Assembly: GCA_036260805.1 (NCBI GenBank)
Contig: DATALZ010000074.1
Location: 22,606-86,605, forward strand
Reading direction: 5' to 3'
Length of the DNA: 64,000 nucleotides
Source: Thermocaproicibacter sp036260805
GTDB lineage: Bacteria > Bacillota > Clostridia > Oscillospirales > Acutalibacteraceae
The notes beneath the pieces are model-generated. The model was not told where the DNA came from. It searched no databases and saw only the letters and a program-made list of their open reading frames with translations. The first letter of the stretch is position 1. Every line of letters begins with the position of its first letter. This document shows, piece after piece, positions 7,721 to 17,085 of the stretch. The position numbers and the translations under genes are program-made.

Positions 7721-9115
7721 ATGGGGGCGTTGATTTTGAAAGATAAATCGATTGGTTTAATTATTTTATCTTACTTTCCCTCTTTTTTGGAGCTAACTGT
7801 TGAAACAAAAGCTTTTAAAGACCCAATGAGCACGGTCGATTTGGTGCTTCCAGTTTTAACAGCAATCATGATTCAAATATTCCTTTGGCATACCGTTGTA
7901 TGCATCCCAACAAAGCACTTTATTGCGACTATACATCGCGCGATGGAAGGAGACTATCGCGCACGTTTTAGCTGCGATGACATAAACAGCAATTTTAAAA
8001 AACTCAGCTGCGATTTTAATCAGCTTATGAGCTGTGTGGAAAGTCAGACAGAAGAATTATCTGAAAACAGGATTCTGCAAAATCAGCTTTATGAAAATGA
8101 GAAAATTTATCGCTCCGCTTTGGAACTTACCTGCGAGAGAATTTTTGAGGCTGATCTCTCGCACAACAGAATGGTTTATGGTCAAAATAAATATTGTAAA
8201 GCGTTTCCGTTCCTGCACACAGAAATTTACGATGAAATGATTAACTCCCTCGCTCATAATGCCGTTTTCAGCAAAGATACTGAAAAATTCTATCAGACCT
8301 TCTCGCGCAGCGGCCTTTTGAATGCATTTCATAAGCCGGGTGTCTCCGAAGTAACTTTAGAATACCGGCTAATGAACTCCAATAACCAACCAGCTTGGTA
8401 TGCCGCCTCTGTCGTTTTTTTAAACAGCAGCGGAGACGAAAATCGAAAAATAATCGGTTATGTTAAGAATATTGATGAACGCAAAAAGCAGGAATTAGAA
8501 ATTTTGAAGCAATCCCAAAAAGATGGTCTTACGGGATTATACAATAAAAAAGTGACTCAATCGCTCATGGAAGCTTTTTTTGTTGGTGAAGGCAGAGAGG
8601 GCAAGCATGCGGTGATTATGGTCGATATTGATAACTTCAAACGTATTAACGACACACTTGGACATTCGCAGGGCGATATCGCATTAATGAAGATTGCACA
8701 GAAAATTCAGAGTCTGTTCCGCTCCTCAGATGTTGCTGGCAGAGTTGGCGGCGACGAATTTCTGATTTTAATGAAGGATATAAGCAGTAACGATATTCTC
8801 TTCAGCAAACTAAAATCAATCGGAGAATATTTCAGCGAGATTCGCTTGGAAGATGAGTCATACCGCATCAGTGGAAGTATTGGTGTTTCTCTTTATCCTG
8901 ATGATGGAAACACATATGAAACGCTTTTTAAAAAGTCTGACATTGCATTGTATTATTCAAAAGCTCATGGCAAAGATCAGTTTTATTTTTACGGTGGACG
9001 TTTTGGTGAAAAATACGATACTTATGATGCTTCAGAATTGTCTGTTCTCGATGAAAGTCAATATGTTCCCCGCGTGAAACCAATTGAAAGCACGAGATCA
9101 ATTAAATTGAATTAG
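7721..9115 (+). CDS. Membrane diguanylate cyclase (PAS-GGDEF)
   Basis: The protein (about 464 residues) has a hydrophobic N-terminal region with a membrane segment near residues 37-60, a HAMP-like linker, a PAS-like sensor region (about 115-255) and a GGDEF domain (about 265-435). The active-site loop is an intact GGDEF at 343-347, and an RSSD motif at 334-337, five residues upstream, is the inhibitory I-site (RxxD). It should make cyclic di-GMP from GTP and be restrained by its own product. A c-di-GMP riboswitch in the leader adds a second product-dependent control. The start is uncertain: ATG 7721 has no good SD, while TTG 7736 has GGGGG 8 nt upstream. The in-frame GTG at 7694 lies inside the upstream hairpin and is unlikely. 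An intrinsic terminator follows. Confidence 0.88.
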   Translation: MGALILKDKSIGLIILSYFPSFLELTVETKAFKDPMSTVDLVLPVLTAIMIQIFLWHTVVCIPTKHFIATIHRAMEGDYRARFSCDDINSNFKKLSCDFNQLMSCVESQTEELSENRILQNQLYENEKIYRSALELTCERIFEADLSHNRMVYGQNKYCKAFPFLHTEIYDEMINSLAHNAVFSKDTEKFYQTFSRSGLLNAFHKPGVSEVTLEYRLMNSNNQPAWYAASVVFLNSSGDENRKIIGYVKNIDERKKQELEILKQSQKDGLTGLYNKKVTQSLMEAFFVGEGREGKHAVIMVDIDNFKRINDTLGHSQGDIALMKIAQKIQSLFRSSDVAGRVGGDEFLILMKDISSNDILFSKLKSIGEYFSEIRLEDESYRISGSIGVSLYPDDGNTYETLFKKSDIALYYSKAHGKDQFYFYGGRFGEKYDTYDASELSVLDESQYVPRVKPIESTRSIKLN

Positions 9116-9123
9116 GGTTAACA

Positions 9124-9160
9124 AAACGCCGTCTGGATTAAATTCAGACGGCGTTTTTAT
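9124..9160 (+). terminator. Intrinsic terminator after the cyclase gene
   Basis: AACGCCGTCTG and CAGACGGCGTT form a perfect stem followed by TTTAT, directly after the stop codon at 9115. Confidence 0.85.
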
Positions 9161-9237
9161 CTTTTGCTTGTTCAGAGCTTTTCGCTTATTGAAAAACTTA
9201 ACACAACTCTATACATCACAAAAATCTGTTATAAGGA

Positions 9238-11067
9238 TTAATCACACTCTTCCACTAAGATGGTACCATTCACTCCGCTTTGGAATGTTACCTTTCCATT
9301 TTTAACAGTTGTCGTTTTATTGTCATATGCGTTACGGACCGTTTCACCATCTTGAAATACATTCTTTGTTGATATATCGATATTTTTATCGGCATCCGTA
9401 AATGCAACAATAACTTTATCGATATTTGTACCAGCTGTATATTTCCTTGCAAAGATGAAAGGCGACCGGCTTATTTCAGTTTGCGTCCCTGCACCTACAG
9501 CAGGATGACGGTCACGGAATTTTCCAAGTATTTGCCAATGAGTTAATGTCTTCTGATCTATGCTGCTCCAGTTCATGTTGCTCCTTAAAGTTAAATCCTG
9601 CGCCTGTAGATCCTTCCATTGCCGCGGACGGGCTGTTTCATCACCATAATAGATTTGTACAGCCCCAGGAGCCATGAGCAGGTAATCTCCCCCATGAATT
9701 AAATCAGAACGTGGAAACAGAGCGTCATCATGCGAAGAAATATAGCTCAACACATTGAAATTCTTCTCAGAACGCAGCGTTTTTGACATGTAGTCGTAGG
9801 TATCCGGAACATTTGATTTATTCATTACATTCTGACGAAAACTAAAGTTAATCAGGGCATTGAACTTTCCGTCTGTGAAATAATCATCTTTTTCAACACC
9901 GTGGCCATAAACCTCACCCACTGTCCAGAATGGAGTGTTATCCAACACCTTTTTCGGGTTATTTTTCCGCCATGTATCCAAAGCTTTCTGGCAATACTCC
10001 TTCAATTTCGCCCACGCAGAACGATCCACGTGTTTGGCCGTATCACAGCGGAACCCGTCAATTCCATAATCACGCACCCAATCAGTAAGCCATTTGATTT
10101 CGTAATTCAGAACAGTTGGTTTCAGGTTATTTTTCTTAAAAAAGTCACTTAGTTCTTTTTGTTCCTGACTAAGCCGCCCTTCTTTTTGCCATTTTGTTTT
10201 TAGTAACTGTGGAAGTTCAACCGAATTTGTGGTCTCATTTTTGAAATCCGGAAGACCGGAAACACACTGCTTGGTGTCGGAACTGTCACCAGTGTCATAA
10301 CCAGCGAAGCCTTCGGCTGCACGAACCCAACTGCTCCCCCACCATTTGTTCCATAAATTTGATGTTAAATTTAAAAAAGATGATTCTTTTTGCGTGCTCA
10401 AATTGGATTCACTGCCATAATAATAAGATTTCCAACCATCGTTATATTGGCCGAATCCATACTCATCGGCGTCTTTCATCGTTGTGTAGCCGGGATGATT
10501 CAAAATAACATCCATGACAATTCGAATGCCATGCTCATGAGCCGTATCAACCATTTTTTTAAATTCTTCTTTGGTTCCGTAATTGGCGTCCGGCTGAGTA
10601 AAATCCAAAGTCCAATAACCATGGAAAGCGTAAAATGCGTATCCATTCATGGAACGGCACCCGTGTACCTGTTCGAATGGTGGTGTAATCCAGATTGCAT
10701 TTACTCCCAGTTTGTCAAAATAACCTTCTTTGATTTTTTGGGTAATACCGGCAAAGTCTCCACCATGAAAACTTCCAGCGCTGTCTTCCCAACCGGACAC
10801 TGGTTTGCCGTTCTGATCCAGGCTTCTCCCATACGAATGGTCGTTTGATGTGTTTCCGTTACAGAACCGATCTGTCAGCAAAAAATACACGGACGCATTA
10901 TCCCAAGTAAATCCGAACTTCTTTGGACCGGCATTGACAATATTATTACTGTTAACAACATTGCTGCTTCCAGTTGCCGCTGACTGCTTCGCAGTACAAC
11001 CTACCGAACTGATGAAGATGAAAGCAGAAAGGGCGAGAGCAGTCAGACGTACAAATTTTTTCTGCAT
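9238..11067 (-). CDS. Secreted GH13 alpha-amylase, lipoprotein
   Basis: This is a 609-residue GH13 glycoside hydrolase. It begins with a lipoprotein signal peptide, MQKKFVRLTALALSAFIF, ending in a lipobox (S-V-G-C24), so it should be anchored outside the cell. Conserved GH13 regions are visible: VMDVILNHPG, the nucleophile region DGFRCDTAKHV, the acid/base region WTVGEVYG and SSHDD in place of NHD. It would cut starch or maltodextrins at alpha-1,4 bonds for import by the transporter encoded just upstream. The start at 11067 is chosen because GAGGTGAG ends 4 nt before it; the in-frame GTG at 11076 lies inside that SD. It is the last gene of the malEFG-amylase operon, 71 bp after malG. Confidence 0.92.
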   Translation of the reverse strand: MQKKFVRLTALALSAFIFISSVGCTAKQSAATGSSNVVNSNNIVNAGPKKFGFTWDNASVYFLLTDRFCNGNTSNDHSYGRSLDQNGKPVSGWEDSAGSFHGGDFAGITQKIKEGYFDKLGVNAIWITPPFEQVHGCRSMNGYAFYAFHGYWTLDFTQPDANYGTKEEFKKMVDTAHEHGIRIVMDVILNHPGYTTMKDADEYGFGQYNDGWKSYYYGSESNLSTQKESSFLNLTSNLWNKWWGSSWVRAAEGFAGYDTGDSSDTKQCVSGLPDFKNETTNSVELPQLLKTKWQKEGRLSQEQKELSDFFKKNNLKPTVLNYEIKWLTDWVRDYGIDGFRCDTAKHVDRSAWAKLKEYCQKALDTWRKNNPKKVLDNTPFWTVGEVYGHGVEKDDYFTDGKFNALINFSFRQNVMNKSNVPDTYDYMSKTLRSEKNFNVLSYISSHDDALFPRSDLIHGGDYLLMAPGAVQIYYGDETARPRQWKDLQAQDLTLRSNMNWSSIDQKTLTHWQILGKFRDRHPAVGAGTQTEISRSPFIFARKYTAGTNIDKVIVAFTDADKNIDISTKNVFQDGETVRNAYDNKTTTVKNGKVTFQSGVNGTILVEECD

Positions 11068-11138
11068 GATGCTCACCTCAATTCAAGCCAAAAAAGAAAG
11101 ACGCAGTTTAGCTACGTCTTTCTCCTTTGTTTCAGATT

Positions 11139-11993
11139 TTAACCTTTCACTGCGCCGCCTGTAATTCCTTCCACATAGAACCTCTGCAGGAAGAAAAACA
11201 GAATCATAATTGGTACGCCAATGCAAACGCACCCTGCGTTAAACTGAGTAAAGTTATTATAAATGTTATTCTTTTGAATCATTTGATAGAGACCGATTGC
11301 AACCGTCCATTTATTGTAGTTATCACCCATGATGACGTTTGCAAAGATGAAATCGCCCCATGGAGCCATGAAAGCCATTAAAGCTGTATACACTACGATA
11401 GGCCCGGAGTTCGGCATTATAATGTGCAGGAATACCTGCGCATTTGTAGCGCCATCGATCTTGGCTGCTTCGTCCAGTGAACGTGGAATCGTATCAAAAA
11501 AACCTTTTGAAATATAAAACCCAAGTCCGGCACCAGCAGAATACATAATAACCAAAGCCCAAAGATTCTGCGTTAAACCGACTGCCTTTAAAATGAAATA
11601 AACAGCAATCATTGACATAAAACCAGGGAACATACCCAAGATCAAAGCAATGTTCATATATGGTTTACGGAATCTAAAACGGAGACGGGATATGACATAT
11701 GCAACCGAAAGCGTTAAAAAGGTGCTGATTAAGCAAGATACACAAGCTACCCAAAACGTATTAAAGAACCAATCCTTAAATGGAAATACTGTACTGGTCC
11801 AAAGATTCTTGTAGTTATCCAGCGTCCAGTGTTCCGGGATGAAATTGGAAGTGAACGCCCCGGGTTCCGCACGGAAGGATGTTAAAACAACCCATAAAAC
11901 TGGAATTAACCAAATGACAGAAATGATAATCAGAACCAAATAAATCAGCGATGTGCTTAAAATCTTTCTTCTTTTTATACTTGAATTTTTCAT
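11139..11993 (-). CDS. malG: Maltodextrin ABC transporter permease, MalG type
   Basis: This 284-residue permease of the MalG/CUT1 family has about six membrane segments. The cytoplasmic loop EAAKIDGATNAQVFLHIIMP matches the EAA motif that docks the ATPase subunit. It ends in the usual short FVEGITGGAVKG tail typical of MalG. Its ATG overlaps the malF stop codon (ATGA at 11993-11990), so the two are translationally coupled. With MalF and the binding protein it would import maltose or maltodextrins. The substrate is inferred from the flanking amylase, pullulanase and alpha-glucosidase genes. Confidence 0.9.
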   Translation of the reverse strand: MKNSSIKRRKILSTSLIYLVLIIISVIWLIPVLWVVLTSFRAEPGAFTSNFIPEHWTLDNYKNLWTSTVFPFKDWFFNTFWVACVSCLISTFLTLSVAYVISRLRFRFRKPYMNIALILGMFPGFMSMIAVYFILKAVGLTQNLWALVIMYSAGAGLGFYISKGFFDTIPRSLDEAAKIDGATNAQVFLHIIMPNSGPIVVYTALMAFMAPWGDFIFANVIMGDNYNKWTVAIGLYQMIQKNNIYNNFTQFNAGCVCIGVPIMILFFFLQRFYVEGITGGAVKG

Positions 11994-13354
11994 TGATAAT
12001 CTTCCTCCTTCTTATAAGAAGACGTCTGATGATAAGTAAGGAGAGACACAACCGCGCAAATAACAAAGGAAAGAATACCGATCGTAGAAGCGAGACTGTA
12101 GTTGTAATTGTTTACAGTCAGTTTATACAACCATGTAACAAGCAAATCAGTCTTGCCTGCCTGGTAGTAATCCGTTGTTGTCGGCGCACCGCCTGTGAGA
12201 AGGAAAATAACATTAAAGTTATTCAGATTTCCAATAAATTGGGTAATGAGATATGGAGCGGTAACAAACAGTACATAAGGAAGCGTGATCTTAAAGAAAG
12301 TCTGAATGGCCGAGGCTCCGTCAATTTTGGCGGATTCATATAGTTCAGCCGGAATATTCATTAAAATACCGGATGTAATCAACATGGTATAAGGAATACC
12401 AATCCAGAGGTTTACGACCAGAACAACAATTCTTGCATTCCAGGCATTATTTAACAGGAAATCGATTCTGCCAAAACCCATCCATACTAAAAGCTCATTG
12501 ATTGGGCCAAACTGGTTAAACATGTTCTGCATAACAAGCAACGAAATAAACTGCGGAATGGCAATTGTCGTTACCAGAATGGAACGCCACATTGACTTGA
12601 GCTTGATCTCTTTTTTGTTGATCATCAGCGCAACGATAATCCCAAGGAAGTAGTTCGAGAACGTTGCGATAAATGCCCAAACCAAGGTCCAAGCCAGCAC
12701 ATGGAAGAAAGTACTGGTCATGAGTTGATTTCCGCCAAGCAGATCAACAAAGTTTGAAATGCCAACCCAGTGGAAAAGGTTGCCAGGAACCTGATGCTGA
12801 CTGTCGTAGTTTGTAAATGCAATCAGGATCATGAAGATAATTGGCAAAGCAGTAATAAACAAAACGCCCAAAACCGGAAGCGTCAGCATAGTGCCATGGA
12901 ACTTTTCGTCTGCTAACGATCTAAAATCCTGCGCGAAAGTTTTTGGCTTTCTCCCTAATTGATGTTCCAAGATTAAAGTTCTTGCACTGGACAAATTTAC
13001 AAAATATAATACGATAAATAAACCGGTAATTACTAAAGACGCAATACCATACAGTAAAAAGAGCATGGAATTATCGCCCTGCTGCAGCACAGGAAGAAGT
13101 TTTCCTGGGACAATCGCCCACCCTTGCTTTTTCGTGCCAAGGGTACTGAGTCCCTGAACCAGGCCTGCACCTTTTACGATCATGAAAACTATGTATCCGA
13201 TTTCAGCTGCCAGAAAAAAAAGTCCTTTAAGAATCTGATGATTTGCAAAATTGGCAAATCCCATGATAAAGTAAGACCCGGCCTCTTTGTTCTTAAAAGT
13301 AAGTTTTGGCAGTGCTTTACTTTTCTTTTTTATTGCCTTGCCAGCTATCTCCAA
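11990..13354 (-). CDS. malF: Maltodextrin ABC transporter permease, MalF type
   Basis: A MalF-type permease of about 454 residues. An N-terminal hydrophobic extension (about residues 30-130) precedes the core permease domain, as in other Gram-positive MalF proteins. The EAA loop reads ELYESAKIDGASAIQTFFKI. The start is unclear. The ORF can begin at GTG 13363, but GGGGTGG stands 5 nt before the TTG at 13354, which I prefer. A 10-bp hairpin lies between malE and this gene and may lower its expression relative to malE. No ATPase (MalK/MsmK) gene is in the window, so the importer must borrow one encoded elsewhere. Confidence 0.88.
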   Translation of the reverse strand: MEIAGKAIKKKSKALPKLTFKNKEAGSYFIMGFANFANHQILKGLFFLAAEIGYIVFMIVKGAGLVQGLSTLGTKKQGWAIVPGKLLPVLQQGDNSMLFLLYGIASLVITGLFIVLYFVNLSSARTLILEHQLGRKPKTFAQDFRSLADEKFHGTMLTLPVLGVLFITALPIIFMILIAFTNYDSQHQVPGNLFHWVGISNFVDLLGGNQLMTSTFFHVLAWTLVWAFIATFSNYFLGIIVALMINKKEIKLKSMWRSILVTTIAIPQFISLLVMQNMFNQFGPINELLVWMGFGRIDFLLNNAWNARIVVLVVNLWIGIPYTMLITSGILMNIPAELYESAKIDGASAIQTFFKITLPYVLFVTAPYLITQFIGNLNNFNVIFLLTGGAPTTTDYYQAGKTDLLVTWLYKLTVNNYNYSLASTIGILSFVICAVVSLLTYHQTSSYKKEEDYQ

Positions 13355-13383
13355 AATTACCACCCCGGCGTTTCATAGTATTT

Positions 13384-13414
13384 GCAGCTAAGCCCGTTCA
13401 GCGAGCTTAGCTGC
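13384..13414 (-). other. Intercistronic hairpin between malE and malF
   Basis: GCAGCTAAGC and GCTTAGCTGC form a perfect 10-bp stem with an 11-nt loop. No T-run follows, which fits an mRNA-stabilising or partially attenuating hairpin that keeps the binding protein in excess, as known for other mal operons. Confidence 0.6.
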
Positions 13415-13455
13415 AATTGTGAGAAGATATGAAATTGAGAAGTTACGATACAGAA

Positions 13456-14760
13456 TTATTTCTTTATGCTGGATTTCAGCAAATCATTCCAAGCGTTCAG
13501 CTTAGTCTGCATATCGGCTTCCTTGATTTTGCCGTCAAAAATATCTTTTGTGTAAGCCATGCTGGAATCTGACCAGAAGTTGGTCATCTGAGGTATAGAA
13601 GGCATCGGGACAGATGTCTTGATCTGAGCCAACTGAGCAGCGACTACTTCGTCACTTGTTACAGAAGAATCGCTTGCAGCCTTGGTATTGGCTGGGACAA
13701 CGCCTCTCACTTTGAATGCTTTAAGCTGAGTATCCTGGCTTGTCATATAATCAGCAAGCTGCATCGCTGCCTGCGGGTATTTTGAGTGAGCGTTTACAAG
13801 ATACAGGGTATAGCCTGCGAAGGAAACGATCTGTTTGTCAGAACCACCGACGTTGATGGTCGGAAGCTTCGCAACAGCGAAATTGCTGCCCAAAGCCTTC
13901 TTGTAATCCTGTGCTTTCCAAGAACCGGTTGACTGTGCAACAAGAGAACCATCTTTCAGGAGCTTCAGAGCATCGCCATCGTTAATGTTCTTCATACCCT
14001 GAGCTTTTAATGTGGAAATGTATTTTGCAACTGCAAGTGCTTCCGGGCTGTTGAAAGTGCTGCCGCTTACATCGGTTCCCTTGTCGCCGAACAGCTTTAC
14101 GCCGTTTGCTAAATACATAGGAGCCGTATTGTAGTTGTTGCCCATGTCCCAGCCGCACTGTTTGCCGGCTGCTTTTGCCTTTTTCAGCATGCCTTCCATT
14201 GTCTTAACATCGTCAGCACTCAGAACACTCTTGTTGTAATACAGGAAAATTGACTGAACGGAACGAGGATAACCATAAAGGGTATCTTTGTATGTTGACG
14301 CCTGTACGGCATTCGCATCATCGTTTGCCTTTACAGTATCGGCAAATACTGTGTTCGGATAGCAGGCGCCTGCTTCGACCAAAGCGCCGAGCTGGTCATG
14401 CGGAACGTCAAAAACATCGGCAGCCGCGTCAACGTCTTTCACAACAGCAGCCTGTGCCTTGTCTTCATCCTGCACATTAACTGTAACAGTATAGTTCTTG
14501 TCTGCATGTGCCTTGACAAAATCTGCTGCCATATCTTTCAGCATCTTCTGGTCGTCGGCGGAGCCCCAAAGTGTAATTTTCGCACCTTTTTCACCAATTT
14601 CTGATGAAGCTGCTGTGCTTGCAGCTGGGGTGGATGCCTGAGCGGATGCTGCAGGTGCTGTGGAAGACGCGTTGTTTGAGCCGTTGCATGCTGTCATTCC
14701 AACAGCAAGAGCCGCTGCTAAAAAGCTAGCTGACACTCTTTTCCATACTTTTTCTCTCAT
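13456..14760 (-). CDS. malE: Maltodextrin-binding lipoprotein, MalE type
   Basis: A 434-residue family 1 extracellular solute-binding protein. It has a lipoprotein signal with the lipobox ending at C25 (AVGMTAC), then a Ser/Ala/Thr-rich linker typical of surface lipoproteins. The mature start KITLWGSADDQKMLKDMA is typical of MalE-like proteins. AGGAGG stands 9 nt before the ATG. It is the first gene of a minus-strand operon malE-malF-malG-amylase, with a strong promoter and two candidate operators upstream. The ligand is inferred to be maltodextrin from context; binding was not readable from the sequence. Confidence 0.9.
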   Translation of the reverse strand: MREKVWKRVSASFLAAALAVGMTACNGSNNASSTAPAASAQASTPAASTAASSEIGEKGAKITLWGSADDQKMLKDMAADFVKAHADKNYTVTVNVQDEDKAQAAVVKDVDAAADVFDVPHDQLGALVEAGACYPNTVFADTVKANDDANAVQASTYKDTLYGYPRSVQSIFLYYNKSVLSADDVKTMEGMLKKAKAAGKQCGWDMGNNYNTAPMYLANGVKLFGDKGTDVSGSTFNSPEALAVAKYISTLKAQGMKNINDGDALKLLKDGSLVAQSTGSWKAQDYKKALGSNFAVAKLPTINVGGSDKQIVSFAGYTLYLVNAHSKYPQAAMQLADYMTSQDTQLKAFKVRGVVPANTKAASDSSVTSDEVVAAQLAQIKTSVPMPSIPQMTNFWSDSSMAYTKDIFDGKIKEADMQTKLNAWNDLLKSSIKK

Positions 14761-14788
14761 TAATAATTACCTCCTAAAAAATACATTC

Positions 14789-14830
14789 CGAATATTCGAA
14801 GAAACATTTAGTTATTTTCGAATATTTTCG
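14789..14830 (-). promoter_or_regulatory. Paired palindromic operator candidates upstream of malE
   Basis: Two TTCGAA cores, at 14795-14800 and 14817-14822, lie exactly 22 bp apart (two helical turns), within CGAATATTCG (14789-14798) and TTTTCGAATATTTTCG (14815-14830). They lie just downstream of the malE promoter, where a LacI-type repressor would block transcription. Confidence 0.6.
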
Positions 14831-14846
14831 GCTTCGTACGTCTACA

Positions 14847-14875
14847 AATATATCATCAAATATCGTTAATGTCAA
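14847..14875 (-). promoter_or_regulatory. Sigma-A promoter of malEFG-amylase
   Basis: Reading the minus strand: TTGACA (14875-14870), 17 bp, TATATT (14852-14847). Both boxes are close to consensus, about 90 bp upstream of the malE ATG. Confidence 0.8.
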
Positions 14876-15048
14876 TAAGTTTTGTTACAAATTTTCTAAA
14901 TATATTGTTCATTGTTTTTAGAACCTTGTTTTATTCTTTGCAAAATACACAATGTAGGCCTGAAATTTCTGGATTCTTTTCGAACTGTTTGCGAAATAGC
15001 TTGGACTATTTCGAATTAGTGATGAGGCCTTTTATCAAGTGCTTGATC

Positions 15049-17022
15049 TTAAAATTTCAAACATTTCAATATCAGGGGCGATTTAGGCCCAAGTATAAAA
15101 CTGCATCCGTTTATTCTGCCAAGTGGATGAACTCCCGCTTTAAGACCGTCCGCAAGGATTTCCCAATTCTGATCGCCGTCACTTTTTAGTTTAACCTCAG
15201 ATTGCTCAGAAAGAGCATTTACGCATACAGCTAATGTACATGTATCGCCGCTTAGAGTAAATGCAATCGTTCCGGGCGCAGAGTCTGCAAAATTCATTTG
15301 AGCTGCCGCTGAGACAGAAGAATCTCTTAGCGCGGGGAACGCAGCGCGTATCTGAATCAGTCCGCGATAATATTCGATTAAATCGGAAAACTCCAATGTT
15401 CTGCTCCAATCCAGACGATTTCTGGATTGGGACGCGCGAAAGCTGTTGTCCATGCCGCGTTTTGTGCGGGCGAATTCTTCGCCGGCCTGCAAAAAAGGCA
15501 TCCCCTGCGACATAAAATACAATACCGCGCATAGTTTATTGAGCTTTACAATTTCTTCGTCGTAGGCTGTATAAATCCTTCCCCGCTTTGTGGACGCGAT
15601 CAATTTGTCCCAAAGCGATAAATTATCATGGGCAGAAACATAGGAAACAATCTGTGTAGGTACAGATGCAAGCGACTTCGAAAAATCATTCCTCGTCCAT
15701 CCCTGCAGAGACGCTTTCACGGCATTTTCAAACTTCAGATTCCCCTGAACGAAGCCTTTTCTATGGCGAAAAAAGACATCGCCCTTAATGGAATCGCGGG
15801 TTGAATCGCAGAAAACACCGATACGAGAATCCAGCATTTTTACATGTTTTTTATCGGCAGGCAGGCTCCCCTTGCGCATGGACGGTTCCGAAGCAGACCA
15901 TGGCTCCCCATAAACCAGTATTTTTCTGCCGTCCGGCAGTTTATCCAGTTCAGCTCGGATCAGATTCATTGTCTCAACATCAATGAGGCCCATGAGATCA
16001 AAGCGAAAACCGTCGATATGATACTCTTTCGCCCAGTATAAGACGGAATCGATGATGTACTTACGGCACATACAGCGTTCGCTTGCAGTTTCGTTTGAAC
16101 AGGCGGAACCGTCGGCAAACTCTCCTTTTGAAGTGGTGCGATGGTAATAATACGGAACCATTCGATGAAACCATGATTCGGGTCCTTCAAAGGTATGGTT
16201 ATAAACAACGTCCATAATTACGCCGATTCCCGCTTGATGCAGAGCGGCTACCATCTTTTTGAACTCCAGAATCCGTACTTCACCGTGAAACGGGTCGGTG
16301 GAATAAGAGCCCTCAGGCACATTGAAATTCAAAGGGTCATAACCCCAGTTGAAGTCTCTGCCGGCCACTGATTCATCAATGCTGCCGTAATCATAAACCG
16401 GCATAAGCTGGACATGCGTAATGCCGAGTTTTTTCAGATAATTTAAGCAGGTTGGTGTCTTCCCGTCGAAAAGGGTCGTGTCGGGCTCGGTAAACGCCAT
16501 GTATTTTCCACGCCATTCTTTCCGGATTCCACATTTTGGATCGTTGGAAAAATCACCGACATGAATTTCCCAGACAACTGCATCCGTCTGATGCTCCGGC
16601 CTTTTAATGGAATCCAAATTCCACCCGGCAGGATTTGTTTTTGAAAGATCTACTACCATACTGCGCCGGCCGTTCACCCCGGCTGCTTTTGCATATGGAT
16701 CTGCCGTTTCCGTAATTTGTCCGAAATTCGTTGCCTCATATGTATAGTAAACACCGTTGAAATCTCCGGGAAGCGTCAGTTCCCATATTCCCCGGCCTTT
16801 TTGATTTAAAGACTCTTTTTGAATCAGCTTTCCGCCTTCACCCTGTTCGTACAGGCGAAGCGTAATAAAATACGCTGCCGGAGCCCATACCCGGAATGTT
16901 GTGGATTGCGGGGTGTAGATTGCTCCGAGCTGACCGGAATAATAATAGTTCTCTTCAAAGTCCGGTGAATTGAATAATGAGGCCAGTTTTACAGGGTCAT
17001 TTTCGAAGTTGAATCTCTTCAA
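15049..17022 (-). CDS. pulA: Type I pullulanase (cytoplasmic)
   Basis: A GH13 debranching enzyme of about 657 residues. An N-terminal CBM48-like beta domain (TTFRVWAPAAYFITLRLYE) precedes the catalytic barrel. The type I pullulanase motif YNWGYDP is present as FNWGYDPLNFNVPEGSYS. Catalytic regions are VVYNHTFEG, DGFRFDLMGL (nucleophile Asp), YGEPW (acid/base Glu) and VSAHDN. There is no signal peptide, so it works inside the cell on imported branched dextrins. The open frame extends to 17097, but that stretch contains the promoter -10 box and operator. I place the start at TTG 17022, preceded by AAAGGA 10 nt away. A nearby ATG at 17027 is out of frame and stops at once. Confidence 0.9.
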   Translation of the reverse strand: MKRFNFENDPVKLASLFNSPDFEENYYYSGQLGAIYTPQSTTFRVWAPAAYFITLRLYEQGEGGKLIQKESLNQKGRGIWELTLPGDFNGVYYTYEATNFGQITETADPYAKAAGVNGRRSMVVDLSKTNPAGWNLDSIKRPEHQTDAVVWEIHVGDFSNDPKCGIRKEWRGKYMAFTEPDTTLFDGKTPTCLNYLKKLGITHVQLMPVYDYGSIDESVAGRDFNWGYDPLNFNVPEGSYSTDPFHGEVRILEFKKMVAALHQAGIGVIMDVVYNHTFEGPESWFHRMVPYYYHRTTSKGEFADGSACSNETASERCMCRKYIIDSVLYWAKEYHIDGFRFDLMGLIDVETMNLIRAELDKLPDGRKILVYGEPWSASEPSMRKGSLPADKKHVKMLDSRIGVFCDSTRDSIKGDVFFRHRKGFVQGNLKFENAVKASLQGWTRNDFSKSLASVPTQIVSYVSAHDNLSLWDKLIASTKRGRIYTAYDEEIVKLNKLCAVLYFMSQGMPFLQAGEEFARTKRGMDNSFRASQSRNRLDWSRTLEFSDLIEYYRGLIQIRAAFPALRDSSVSAAAQMNFADSAPGTIAFTLSGDTCTLAVCVNALSEQSEVKLKSDGDQNWEILADGLKAGVHPLGRINGCSFILGPKSPLILKCLKF

Positions 17023-17066
17023 ATCATCAGTTTCCTTTCGAGAAAGTTTTTTCTTTTGGCTTAATT

Positions 17067-17077
17067 GTTTTCGAAAC
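17067..17077 (-). promoter_or_regulatory. Operator candidate at the pulA transcription start
   Basis: GTTTTCGAAAC, core TTTCGAAA (17069-17076), just downstream of the pulA -10 box. A bound repressor would cover the transcription start. It shares the TTCGAA core with the sites near malE and the alpha-glucosidase gene. Confidence 0.6.
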
Positions 17078-17085
17078 ACCAGCTT

